From: Balneolales bacterium
Lineage (GTDB): Bacteria > Bacteroidota > Rhodothermia > Balneolales > Natronogracilivirgulaceae
Direction: 5' to 3'
Assembly: GCA_007133875.1 (NCBI GenBank)
Contig: SLLW01000423.1
Span: 1-9,779 of the forward strand
Length of the DNA stretch: 9,779 nt
The notes beneath the pieces are model-generated. The model made no database searches and was not told the DNA's origin. It saw only the letters and a list, made by a program, of their open reading frames with translations. Positions 1-7,290 of the stretch are shown one piece after another. Both the position numbers and the translations under genes were made by a program. Every line of letters begins with the position of its first letter. Position 1 is the first letter of the stretch.

Positions 1-144
1 ACCCTCAATGTCGTAACCATACAGCAACTTGATCTGGCCCTCACCCGTATGAACAACAACGAAACCGAACCGGAAGCCTACGCCCTTCTTTTTGAAACTT
101 ACGACATTCCGCAGGAAGAGTCGGTCAATGAAAAAATTCGCTAA
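1..144 (+). CDS. C-terminal end of an unidentified protein (5' truncated by window)
   Basis: An open frame runs from the first base to a TAA at 142-144 and gives 47 residues, ending N-E-K-I-R. It enters from outside the window, so no start is visible. The segment is hydrophilic and acidic (N-N-N-E-T-E-P-E-A), with no membrane segment or motif that I can assign to a family. The stop codon is followed immediately by the ATG of rlmD (TAAATG), so the two genes are probably co-transcribed and translationally coupled. It reads as genuine coding sequence because the frame is open to the edge and the spacing is operon-like. Its identity is unknown. Confidence 0.6.
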   Translation, partial: TLNVVTIQQLDLALTRMNNNETEPEAYALLFETYDIPQEESVNEKIR

Positions 145-1572
145 ATGAGTCAACAGCAGCAACCATCACCGGTAAAAAAGGGCCGGGAACTGGAACTCGA
201 CATTACCGCCGCCGCATTCGAAGGTAAAGGGCTGGGCAAGGTTGAGGATTACGCCGTTTTTGTAAAGAATACCGCACCGGGCGACCGCGTCCGCGTCCGC
301 ATCATCCGGAAAAAAAAGAAATATGCGGAGGGTATTCTGCTGGAACTGCTCACCCCATCCCCTGACCGCATCACCCCAAAATGCCGGCATGCCGGAGTCT
401 GTGGCGGTTGTACCTGGCAGCACATTCCCTACGAGCGGGAGTTGGCTTACAAATCGGGGCATGTGGCAGACCATTTTCAGCGGATAGGCGGGTTTCGTGA
501 CCTTGATACCAGGCCGGTCATCGGTGCCCCCGAACCGTTCTATTATCGCAACAAAATGGAGTATACGTTCGGGGACCGGCGATGGCTCACCGACAGCGAA
601 GTGCAATCGGAGGAACCGATCCCCGATAAGGATTTTGCCCTGGGACTGCACGTTCCCGGCCGGTATGACCGCATCCTCAATCTCGAGGAGTGCCACCTTC
701 AGCACCCTGTCTCTTTCCGGCTGCTGGATGCCGTCCGAAGTTATGCCCTTGCCCACGACATCCCGCCCTACAATACGCACAAGCACAACGGATACCTGCG
801 GCACCTGGTCATCCGCAATGCCATGCACACCGATGATTTGATGGTCAACCTGGTCACCCGCACCGACGATCCCGATATCATTCAGCCGCTGGCCGGGCAT
901 CTCCTGGAGACCTTTCCGGAGATCACAACGCTCATCAACACCATAAACGACACCCGCTCACCCACATCCGAAGGCCGGTACAAGAATGTGCTCCACGGAC
1001 CGGGTTACATTCACGAGCATCTGGGAACATACCGGTTTCGTGTCGATCCCGGCACGTTTTTCCAAACGAATACCCATCAGGCTGAGGCGCTTTATGATGT
1101 GGTTCTCGGCGCTTTGGGCCGGGAAAAAGTGCCGACCATTTTTGATTTGTATTGTGGTGTGGGTACACTGACCCTCTTTGTGAGCCAAAAGGCTGAAAAA
1201 ATGGTTGGAATCGAACTGAACGCAGATGCCATTGAAAAAGCCCGGGAAAATGCCGCCGATAACAACGTTACTCATGTGGACTTCGAACAGGGGGATATGA
1301 AAGACATATTCAACGACGAGCTGATCGAACGCCATGGCCGCCCGGATGTGATCATCACCGACCCGCCCCGTGCCGGAATGCATGAAGATGTGATCGACCA
1401 GATCAAGAAGCTGTCGCCACGGAAAGTGATCTATGTCAGTTGCAACAGTGCAACACAAGCACGGGATGTCTCGTTACTCTCAGACCTGTACATGGTCGAC
1501 AGCGTACAACCGGTCGATATGTTTCCGCGAACATATCACATTGAATCCGTGGCTGTTCTGACACTGCGTTAA
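145..1572 (+). CDS. rlmD: 23S rRNA (uracil(1939)-C(5))-methyltransferase, RumA/RlmD type
   Basis: SAM-dependent methyltransferase of the TrmA/RumA family, predicted to methylate C5 of a 23S rRNA uracil (U1939 in E. coli numbering). The 475 residues show an N-terminal TRAM-like RNA-binding domain (about 12-70). A C-x5-C-x2-C cluster follows (C80, C86, C89) with a fourth cysteine at C183, as expected for the 4Fe-4S cluster of RumA. Further motifs are Y-R-N-K-M-E-Y (134-140), F-F-Q-T-N (305-309), the SAM-binding D-L-Y-C-G-V-G (334-340), D-P-P-R-A-G (406-411), and S-C-N (432-434) with the nucleophilic C433. H465-E466 lies near the end as in the family. The cluster and TRAM domain argue against TrmA. 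Related enzymes such as RlmC or RlmCD modify other positions, so the exact uridine is inferred. The ATG directly follows the preceding stop codon. Confidence 0.9.
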   Translation: MSQQQQPSPVKKGRELELDITAAAFEGKGLGKVEDYAVFVKNTAPGDRVRVRIIRKKKKYAEGILLELLTPSPDRITPKCRHAGVCGGCTWQHIPYERELAYKSGHVADHFQRIGGFRDLDTRPVIGAPEPFYYRNKMEYTFGDRRWLTDSEVQSEEPIPDKDFALGLHVPGRYDRILNLEECHLQHPVSFRLLDAVRSYALAHDIPPYNTHKHNGYLRHLVIRNAMHTDDLMVNLVTRTDDPDIIQPLAGHLLETFPEITTLINTINDTRSPTSEGRYKNVLHGPGYIHEHLGTYRFRVDPGTFFQTNTHQAEALYDVVLGALGREKVPTIFDLYCGVGTLTLFVSQKAEKMVGIELNADAIEKARENAADNNVTHVDFEQGDMKDIFNDELIERHGRPDVIITDPPRAGMHEDVIDQIKKLSPRKVIYVSCNSATQARDVSLLSDLYMVDSVQPVDMFPRTYHIESVAVLTLR

Positions 1573-1625
1573 AAGGCATTGCCAAAACCGTTATCGCTGG
1601 ATTAAACGTAAAATTTTCCACTCGA

Positions 1626-3107
1626 ATGAAAATCAGTATTATTGGTGCCGGTCTGGGCGGATTATCCGCAGCAGCTTTACTCGCCGCTCAGGGGCACGAT
1701 GTGGAACTTTTTGAACAGAATGACCATGTCGGCGGAAAGATGCAGGAGTTCAGCGTTGATGGATTCCGTTTCGACACCGGCCCGAGCCTGCTCACCATGC
1801 CTTTCCTGCTGAAGGAGGTTTTTGACCGGTGTGGGAAAAAGGCAGCGGACTATCTGGAATGGGAATCTGTCGATCCGGTGTGTCGTTACCAGTACTCCGA
1901 CGGCGTCATTTTTACCAACTACCGCGATCCGGAAAAAAATCGTGCGGAACTGTTGCGGATCGCTCCGGAGGATGTGGATGCCTGGGATTCGTTTCTCGAT
2001 TATAGTGCCGATCTCTACCGGCGCACATCAGGCCCATACCTGTTTAATCCACTGCAGGCCATGCGGGATATCCGCCCCTCCGATCTGCCCGACATGCTTC
2101 GGATTGATGCGTTCTCCACCGTATCCAGCCGAGTTGATGACTATTTCAGCTCCCACCGCCTGCGTCAGCTTTTTAAACGTTTCGCAACCTACAACGGATC
2201 CTCACCCTTTCTTGCCCCGGCGACCCTTAACATTATTCCCTATGTGGAACTGCGACTTGGCGGATATTATATCCGTGGCGGGATGTACCGCCTTGCCCGG
2301 GCATTGCACAATCTTGCCCGGGATTGTGGGGTTCGGGTATATACCGGCACACCGGTCGATCTGATTGTACCCGACCCCTCAAAAAAGCGCAGTATTTCCG
2401 GTGTGATGATCAACGGATCCCTCCATGAGGCCGATGTTGTTGTTGCCAACAGCGATGCAACCGACACCTACCTCAACCTCCTGCCCGAAAATGCGCTCTC
2501 CGGCAGAAAACGAAAGAAAATCGCACGCACCGAGCCCTCCTGCTCAGGGTTTGTTGTAATGCTGGGTATCAATCGAACCTATAATCAGCTTGAGCACCAC
2601 AACATCTTCTTTTCGGATGATTATAAAGATGAGTTTCGTGCCATTTTTGAGCGCAGAGAACTGCCTGTTGAACCGACCGTGTATCTCACTAACACTTCCC
2701 GGACGGATCCGGAAGACGCCCCTCCCGGCTGTTCCAATCTCTATCTGCTGGTGAATGCCCCTTATACACAAAACGGGCAACTCTGGCATGAGTGGACGGA
2801 GACCTATACCGATCACATCATCCATACGCTGGAGGACCGCGGGCTGGACGGCCTCAGGGAGTCCATTGTCGTCCGTGAAGCCATTACACCGGCCGATTTC
2901 GAACGCCTTTACGGATCCAACAAGGGGAGTATCTACGGCACAAGCTCCAACAACCGCACCGCCGCTTTTGCGCGACCGCGTAACAAGTCACCCTGGTTTG
3001 ATAACCTCTACCTTTGCGGCGGCAGCACACACCCTGGCGGTGGGATTCCCCTGGTTCTTCAATCTGCGATGAACGTAAGCTCGCTGATGGAGCGTAACCT
3101 TACATAA
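1626..3107 (+). CDS. CrtI/CrtD-type carotenoid desaturase (phytoene desaturase family, FAD-dependent)
   Basis: FAD-dependent oxidoreductase that introduces double bonds into carotenoids, probably at the membrane surface. The 493 residues start with the dinucleotide-binding motif G-A-G-L-G-G (7-12), followed by E30 and the V-G-G-K motif (35-38), then F-D-T-G-P-S (49-54). The C-terminal family signature runs from about 461 to 481 and contains G-G-S-T-H-P-G-G-G-I-P. Classical CrtI usually reads G-A-G-T-H-P-G-A-G-I-P-G. The G-G-S form with G-G-G-I-P-L-V resembles the CrtD branch (1-hydroxycarotenoid 3,4-desaturase) of Bacteroidota, but I cannot separate CrtI from CrtD without a tree. No other carotenoid gene (crtB, crtY, cruF, crtZ) is visible. 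It begins 53 bases after rlmD with no terminator-like hairpin between, so it may share that transcript. There is no obvious Shine-Dalgarno sequence. The start fits because the Rossmann strand begins at residue 2. Confidence 0.85.
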   Translation: MKISIIGAGLGGLSAAALLAAQGHDVELFEQNDHVGGKMQEFSVDGFRFDTGPSLLTMPFLLKEVFDRCGKKAADYLEWESVDPVCRYQYSDGVIFTNYRDPEKNRAELLRIAPEDVDAWDSFLDYSADLYRRTSGPYLFNPLQAMRDIRPSDLPDMLRIDAFSTVSSRVDDYFSSHRLRQLFKRFATYNGSSPFLAPATLNIIPYVELRLGGYYIRGGMYRLARALHNLARDCGVRVYTGTPVDLIVPDPSKKRSISGVMINGSLHEADVVVANSDATDTYLNLLPENALSGRKRKKIARTEPSCSGFVVMLGINRTYNQLEHHNIFFSDDYKDEFRAIFERRELPVEPTVYLTNTSRTDPEDAPPGCSNLYLLVNAPYTQNGQLWHEWTETYTDHIIHTLEDRGLDGLRESIVVREAITPADFERLYGSNKGSIYGTSSNNRTAAFARPRNKSPWFDNLYLCGGSTHPGGGIPLVLQSAMNVSSLMERNLT

Positions 3108-3154
3108 AAATCTGCCGGTGGGGAAGAATTATCGGTGGTAACGGCTTGCATTAG

Positions 3155-3182
3155 AACGGACCGGTTCACTTCTCGGTCCGTT
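3155..3182. terminator. Candidate bidirectional terminator hairpin between convergent genes
   Basis: A perfect 9-base inverted repeat, AACGGACCG (3155-3163) and CGGTCCGTT (3174-3182), encloses a 10-base loop. It lies at the convergent junction of the desaturase and the minus-strand phosphodiesterase and overlaps the last codons and stop of the latter. On the plus strand only three T bases follow, then CCCC. On the minus strand TTCT follows, so neither side has a strong U-tract. Outer arms GGGGAA (3120-3125) and TTCCCC (3182-3187) could extend the pairing. Position and perfect stem favour a terminator, and the weak T-runs argue for caution. Confidence 0.45.
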
Positions 3183-3672
3183 TCCCCAGATTAATCACCT
3201 CAACGTCTTTCACTTTGCTATGGTCAATCCGAAAGCGAACGATGGTACGATATTCCTGAAACCCCTGCTTGCCGGCCGCACCGGGGTTCATATAAATCAT
3301 ATTTTGCTTCTCCGGATCACGTGCAATTTTCAGGATATGGGTGTGTCCGCATATGAACAAATCGGGTGGATTTGATTCCAGTTCGCCTTTGATCGGCAGC
3401 GCGTACCGGCCGGGATTGCCACCGATATGTGTCATCCAGACATCAACCCCCTCACGGACAAACCGCTGATGCAGCGGATATTCGTCACGGACATCCGTAC
3501 CATCAATATTACCGTAAACACCGGTGAGCGGTGCGATTTTTTTCAGTTCCTGCGCTATGGTTATCGAACCGAAATCACCGGCATGCCAGATTTCATCCAC
3601 TCCCGAGAAATAGTCGGCGATTCGGGGATCCAGGAAATGATGGGTGTCTGCTACAAGCCCTATTTTAAGCAT
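3166..3672 (-). CDS. YfcE/MJ0936-family metallophosphoesterase (phosphodiesterase)
   Basis: Small calcineurin-like metallophosphoesterase of 168 residues, the usual size for the YfcE/MJ0936 family, whose members hydrolyse phosphodiester bonds using a two-metal site. The metal-ligand motifs appear in order: D9-T-H11, H30-A-G-D33, G54-N55-I-D57, T-H82-I-G-G, and G109-H110-T-H112. All expected ligands are present. The H-I-G-G-N-P-G-R-Y variant around residue 82 is the form I associate with Bacteroidota homologues. The M-N-P-G-A-A-G segment near residue 130 is also typical. There is no signal peptide, so it is probably cytoplasmic. The physiological substrate of this family is generally unclear. 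It is transcribed alone on the minus strand, converging on the desaturase and diverging from the glycosyltransferase, with a candidate promoter at 3719-3747. Confidence 0.85.
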   Translation of the reverse strand: MLKIGLVADTHHFLDPRIADYFSGVDEIWHAGDFGSITIAQELKKIAPLTGVYGNIDGTDVRDEYPLHQRFVREGVDVWMTHIGGNPGRYALPIKGELESNPPDLFICGHTHILKIARDPEKQNMIYMNPGAAGKQGFQEYRTIVRFRIDHSKVKDVEVINLGKRTEK

Positions 3673-3718
3673 CGTCCATATTGTGTATCATAGGGTCTAA
3701 TGTGTCTGTTATCGTACC

Positions 3719-3747
3719 ATTATACGGCAATAACCAACACAGGTAAA
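3719..3747 (-). promoter_or_regulatory. Candidate sigma70-like promoter for the YfcE-type gene
   Basis: Read on the minus strand, a perfect TATAAT (plus-strand ATTATA at 3719-3724) is preceded by TTTACC (plus-strand GGTAAA at 3742-3747) with a 17-base spacer. That is a consensus -10 and a 4-of-6 match to the -35. It would place the transcript start around 3712, about 40 bases before the ATG at 3672. Primary sigma factors of Bacteroidota often use a different consensus (TAnnTTTG), so the match is suggestive only. Confidence 0.4.
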
Positions 3748-3789
3748 GCAAAAAATGTAACTACCAGTAACCCCCGGTACCTATTTCCA

Positions 3790-4827
3790 ATGCCTGAAGT
3801 CAGTATCAGCATCATCATTGTATCCTGGAACGCTCTGCTTCATCTAAAAACCTATCTGTCTTCGGTGTGGGAACATTCGCACCAAGATGCCGAGATCATT
3901 CTGGCTGATAATGCCTCCACCGATGGTTCGGCCGCATGGGTATCGGAACAGTTTCCGGAAATCCGAATTGTGACCCTGGAAAAAAATTTCGGTTATTGTG
4001 GGGGAAACAACCGGGCTGCCATACATGCCCGGGGGAAATACCTGCTTTTTTTAAACAACGATGTTGAAGTGACTCCCGGATGGCTGCCTCCCCTTGCTGA
4101 GATGCTGGATGGTGATCCTCGGATTGCCGCCGTTCAGCCCAAATTGCGCAGCTATACCGATCCCGCATTTTTCGAATATGCCGGAGCCGCCGGCGGGTTC
4201 CTGGACCGGTTTGGATATCCGCTGTGCCGCGGCCGCATTTTTTTTACGGTGGAAAAAGATGCAGGTCAGTATGATGATGCCTGTGACATCTCCTGGGCAA
4301 GTGGTGCGGCTCTCTGTATTCGCAGTGACCGGTTCCGGGAGATTGGCGGATTTGATGAGTCCTTTGAATTTCATATGGAGGAGATCGATCTGTGCTGGCA
4401 GTTATGGAACAGGGGGAATCGGGTGCGCTACTGCCCCGAATCGACCGTATTCCACCTCGGCGGCGGATCGCTGCCCACCGACTCCCCGCGCAAAACCTAT
4501 TATAACTTCCGTAACAGCCTGAAAATGCTCTACAAAAACAGTACTCCCGGAAACCTCTGGCCCCGGCTCCTTTCCCGCCTGGCACTAGATTACATTGCGA
4601 TAATCCGGGCCCTGTTAACCATTCGATTACGGGAAGCAGGCGCCATCATGCGTGCACAGTTTTATTTTTTGCGGTCCCTCCCCGGGTTGCGGAAGAAACG
4701 GAAGGATTTGTCAATACACCGTGTAACTCCGTCCGATATCCCTGTTCTGCAACCATATACCGTGCTTTGGCACTATTTCATCCGTAAAAAGAAAACGTTT
4801 AACCAGCTCCCGAATACTGGAATTTAA
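3790..4827 (+). CDS. Family 2 glycosyltransferase, RfbF/WbbL-like (possible rhamnosyltransferase type)
   Basis: GT-A fold glycosyltransferase of the COG1216 type, predicted to transfer a sugar from a nucleotide-sugar donor during polysaccharide or glycoconjugate assembly at the inner face of the membrane. With the start at 3790 it has 345 residues. Visible motifs are S-I-I-I-V-S-W-N (7-14), A-D-N-A-S-T-D-G-S (39-47), N-F-G-Y-C-G-G-N-N (66-74), the metal-binding N-N-D-V (89-92), and G-G-F-D-E (187-191) leading into the M-E-E-I-D-L-C-W segment (196-203) with the likely catalytic acidic residues. A hydrophobic, basic C-terminal region (about 262-300) could associate with the membrane. The frame is open upstream to an ATG at 3700, but those 30 residues do not look like the family and the GT domain begins right after the 3790 ATG. 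Donor and acceptor cannot be told from sequence. CruG carotenoid glycosyltransferase was considered because of the desaturase nearby, but this is the RfbF-like subgroup. Confidence 0.85.
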   Translation: MPEVSISIIIVSWNALLHLKTYLSSVWEHSHQDAEIILADNASTDGSAAWVSEQFPEIRIVTLEKNFGYCGGNNRAAIHARGKYLLFLNNDVEVTPGWLPPLAEMLDGDPRIAAVQPKLRSYTDPAFFEYAGAAGGFLDRFGYPLCRGRIFFTVEKDAGQYDDACDISWASGAALCIRSDRFREIGGFDESFEFHMEEIDLCWQLWNRGNRVRYCPESTVFHLGGGSLPTDSPRKTYYNFRNSLKMLYKNSTPGNLWPRLLSRLALDYIAIIRALLTIRLREAGAIMRAQFYFLRSLPGLRKKRKDLSIHRVTPSDIPVLQPYTVLWHYFIRKKKTFNQLPNTGI

Positions 4828-4881
4828 CGGCCAAACTGACTAATTTCATCCATTCCCGGCCACGCAGTTAACTCCTTTTTT

Positions 4882-5799
4882 ATGCAACAAATGATGAATG
4901 AAACCATTCCCGACTTTCACCAGACCATCCCGGTGGATCAGGTGGGTGTAGAAGAACGGGTTGCCCGGTTCCGGACCCGAAGCATCAAAAACGAATCGAA
5001 ACTTTTTGCACTGAAACTGGCGCTTCAAATGGTCGACCTGACCACGCTTGAAGGGATGGATACACCCGGGAAAGTCCGGCAGTTGTGCCACAAAGCGATG
5101 CACCCATACGGGGGCGATCCCGACATACCCGGAGTTGCCGCGATCTGTGTCTATCCGAATCGGGTACGACTTGCCAAAGAGACCCTGAAGGGATCCGGCA
5201 TCCATGTCGCCAGCGTAGCCACCTCTTTTCCAAGCGGGATGAGCAGTCTGGAATCGCGTATTAACGAAGTGAAATTTGCTGTGGATGAGGGAGCAGATGA
5301 AATCGACATGGTCATTTCGCGATGGGCTTTTCTTAAGGGGGACTACAGATATGTTTTTGATGAAGTGGCCCGGTTCAAAGAGGCCTGCGGATCAGCGCAT
5401 CTTAAAGTAATTCTCGAAACCGGCGAACTGGAAACCTATGAGAATGTCCGGAAAGCAAGTGATATCGCCATGTATGCCGGAGCCGATTTTATCAAAACGT
5501 CCACCGGCAAAATGAGTCCGGCTGCCACCATGCCGGTCACACTCGTAATGCTCGAGGCAATTCGCGACTATTATTTCAAAACGGGCCATAAAATAGGCAT
5601 GAAACCTGCAGGGGGCATCCGCGATTCCAAAACAGCCCTGCACTACCTGGTTATGGTCAAAGAGACCCTCGGGTCCGACTGGCTCGCCCCCTCTCTGTTC
5701 CGTTTTGGTGCCAGTTCGCTGGCCAACGATCTGCTGATGCAGATCATCAAACAGAAAACCGGATCCTATCAATCACCCGATTATTTCTCCATCGGATAA
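4882..5799 (+). CDS. deoC: Deoxyribose-phosphate aldolase (long, animal-DERA-like form)
   Basis: Class I aldolase cleaving 2-deoxy-D-ribose-5-phosphate into D-glyceraldehyde-3-phosphate and acetaldehyde, in deoxynucleoside catabolism. The 305 residues are longer than the roughly 259 of E. coli DeoC and close to the animal DERA size. Motifs are V-D-L-T-T-L (51-56), C-V-Y-P (89-92), S-V-A-T-S-F-P-S-G (111-119), E-I-D-M-V (140-144) with catalytic D142, D-F-I-K-T-S-T-G-K (202-210) with Schiff-base lysine K205, and M-K-P-A-G-G-I-R (240-247) with the second active-site lysine K241. A tyrosine-bearing tail (Y296, Y301) ends the protein, where E. coli DeoC has a functional terminal tyrosine. The gene is 54 bases after the glycosyltransferase and only 6 bases before an aldehyde dehydrogenase that can remove its acetaldehyde. 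No Shine-Dalgarno sequence is seen. Met4 and Met5 are alternative starts. Confidence 0.93.
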   Translation: MQQMMNETIPDFHQTIPVDQVGVEERVARFRTRSIKNESKLFALKLALQMVDLTTLEGMDTPGKVRQLCHKAMHPYGGDPDIPGVAAICVYPNRVRLAKETLKGSGIHVASVATSFPSGMSSLESRINEVKFAVDEGADEIDMVISRWAFLKGDYRYVFDEVARFKEACGSAHLKVILETGELETYENVRKASDIAMYAGADFIKTSTGKMSPAATMPVTLVMLEAIRDYYFKTGHKIGMKPAGGIRDSKTALHYLVMVKETLGSDWLAPSLFRFGASSLANDLLMQIIKQKTGSYQSPDYFSIG

Positions 5800-5805
5800 T
5801 AACTT

Positions 5806-7290
5806 ATGACAGAAAAAGATCTCGCCCAGCGCACCAGCCTTCGTTTTAACGACCTTTGGAGCTACGATTCTGCTCCGGAAAGTTCCGACTATGTCCAGCT
5901 GAAGGAACGTTACGACCTTTTCATCGACGGTGCTTTTCAACCACCGGAAAACGGCAAATATTTCAAGAGCATCAACCCCGCGACCGAAGAGGTGCTGTCC
6001 GAAGTTGCCGATGCCGGTAAAGCAGATGTTGACAAGGCAGTGAAAGCAGCCCGAAAAGCGTATAACGGAACCTGGTCCAGAATCCCGGCCAAAGAACGGG
6101 GCAAATATATCTATCGGATATCACGGATGATCCAGGAACGTGCCCGCGAATTTGCCATTCTGGAGTCCATGGATTCCGGTAAACCGATCCGTGAGTCGCG
6201 TGACATCGATATTCCCCAGGTTGTTGCGCACTTTTTTTATTATGCTGGCTGGGCGGACAAACTCGATTATGCCTTTCCCGGCGTAAAACCGAAAGCGGTT
6301 GGTGTCGCCGGACAGATCATCCCCTGGAATTTCCCGTTGCTGATGGCCGCCTGGAAGATTGCCCCGGCTCTTGCCGCTGGTAATACGGTCGTCATAAAGT
6401 CAGCGGAGTCAACGCCCCTCTCGTTATATAAACTGGCCGAGCTGCTGCGTGATGCGGAGCTTCCACCAGGCGTGGTGAATATCATTTCCGGGGCGGGCAA
6501 TACCGGAGCCGAGATTGTGCAGCATCCCGATATTGATAAAATCGCATTCACCGGCTCTACCGAAGTCGGCAAGCTTATCCAGAAGTCGGTGGCCGGTACC
6601 GATAAAAAATATACGCTTGAACTGGGTGGAAAAGCGGCCAACATCGTATTCGAAGATGCCCCTGTCGATCAGGCTGTCGAGGGAATTGTAAATGGAATTT
6701 TCTTCAACCAGGGGCATGTCTGCTGTGCCGGATCGCGCCTGCTGGTTCATGAAGCGATCTCCGAAGAGCTGGTCCGGAAACTGAAAATGCGGATGGAGAC
6801 ACTGATTGTGGGAGATCCGCTTGATAAAAATACCGATATCGGTGCGATCAATTCCAGGCCGCAACTGGAAAAAATCCAACGTTACCTGGCCGAAAGCGTT
6901 GAAGAGGGCCAGGATATTTATCAAACCAAATGTACGTTACCGGAGAAGGGATACTGGTGCTGCCCTACGCTTGTTGATAATGTGAGCCAGTCACATCGTG
7001 TGGTTCAGGAGGAGGTATTCGGGCCCGTGTTGACCATTCAGACTTTCCGGACGCCGGCCGAAGCGATATCCCTGGCAAATAATACCCCATACGGACTCTC
7101 CGGCGGCATCTGGACCGACAAGGGATCAAAGATCTTCAAGGTCGGCAAAGATATTCGGGCCGGTGTTATCTGGTCCAACACCTTCAACAAGTTTGACCCC
7201 ACCTCCCCCTTCGGCGGTTACAAAGAGAGCGGGGTCGGACGCGAAGGCGGCTTACACGGACTATTACCCTACCTGGAGTTATCAAAATGA
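5806..7290 (+). CDS. NAD(P)-dependent aldehyde dehydrogenase, catalytic half of an ALDH16-like enzyme
   Basis: Oxidises aldehydes to acids. Given deoC 6 bases upstream, acetaldehyde is the likely substrate (inference). The 494 residues carry all the key ALDH sites: P-W-N-F-P with N175, I-K-S-A-E-S with the cofactor-binding K198 and E201, F-T-G-S-T-E-V-G (248-255), general base E272 in E-L-G-G-K, nucleophile C306 in G-H-V-C-C-A-G-S-R, and E403 in E-E-V-F-G-P. The N-terminal stretch around 19-29 (S-Y-D-S-A-P-E-S-S-D-Y) resembles the Y-G-P-x-P-E-S segment I recall at the start of ALDH16 proteins. The chain ends at Y-L-E-L-S-K, where ordinary ALDH2-type enzymes continue into a further oligomerisation strand. 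That strand appears at the end of the next ORF instead. The TGA stop overlaps the next ATG (ATGA). Enzyme class is certain; the ALDH16 assignment is probable. Confidence 0.92.
   Translation: MTEKDLAQRTSLRFNDLWSYDSAPESSDYVQLKERYDLFIDGAFQPPENGKYFKSINPATEEVLSEVADAGKADVDKAVKAARKAYNGTWSRIPAKERGKYIYRISRMIQERAREFAILESMDSGKPIRESRDIDIPQVVAHFFYYAGWADKLDYAFPGVKPKAVGVAGQIIPWNFPLLMAAWKIAPALAAGNTVVIKSAESTPLSLYKLAELLRDAELPPGVVNIISGAGNTGAEIVQHPDIDKIAFTGSTEVGKLIQKSVAGTDKKYTLELGGKAANIVFEDAPVDQAVEGIVNGIFFNQGHVCCAGSRLLVHEAISEELVRKLKMRMETLIVGDPLDKNTDIGAINSRPQLEKIQRYLAESVEEGQDIYQTKCTLPEKGYWCCPTLVDNVSQSHRVVQEEVFGPVLTIQTFRTPAEAISLANNTPYGLSGGIWTDKGSKIFKVGKDIRAGVIWSNTFNKFDPTSPFGGYKESGVGREGGLHGLLPYLELSK

Noticed and set aside
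166..900. Long minus-strand open frame of 244 codons opposite rlmD
   Set aside because: It lies entirely antisense to a clearly recognised gene and its translation shows no family motifs; it is a shadow of rlmD codon bias.
2195..5766. GGATCC occurring about seven times
   Set aside because: Occurrences are scattered inside coding genes, several as Gly-Ser codons, with no spacing pattern; ordinary codon preference is enough.
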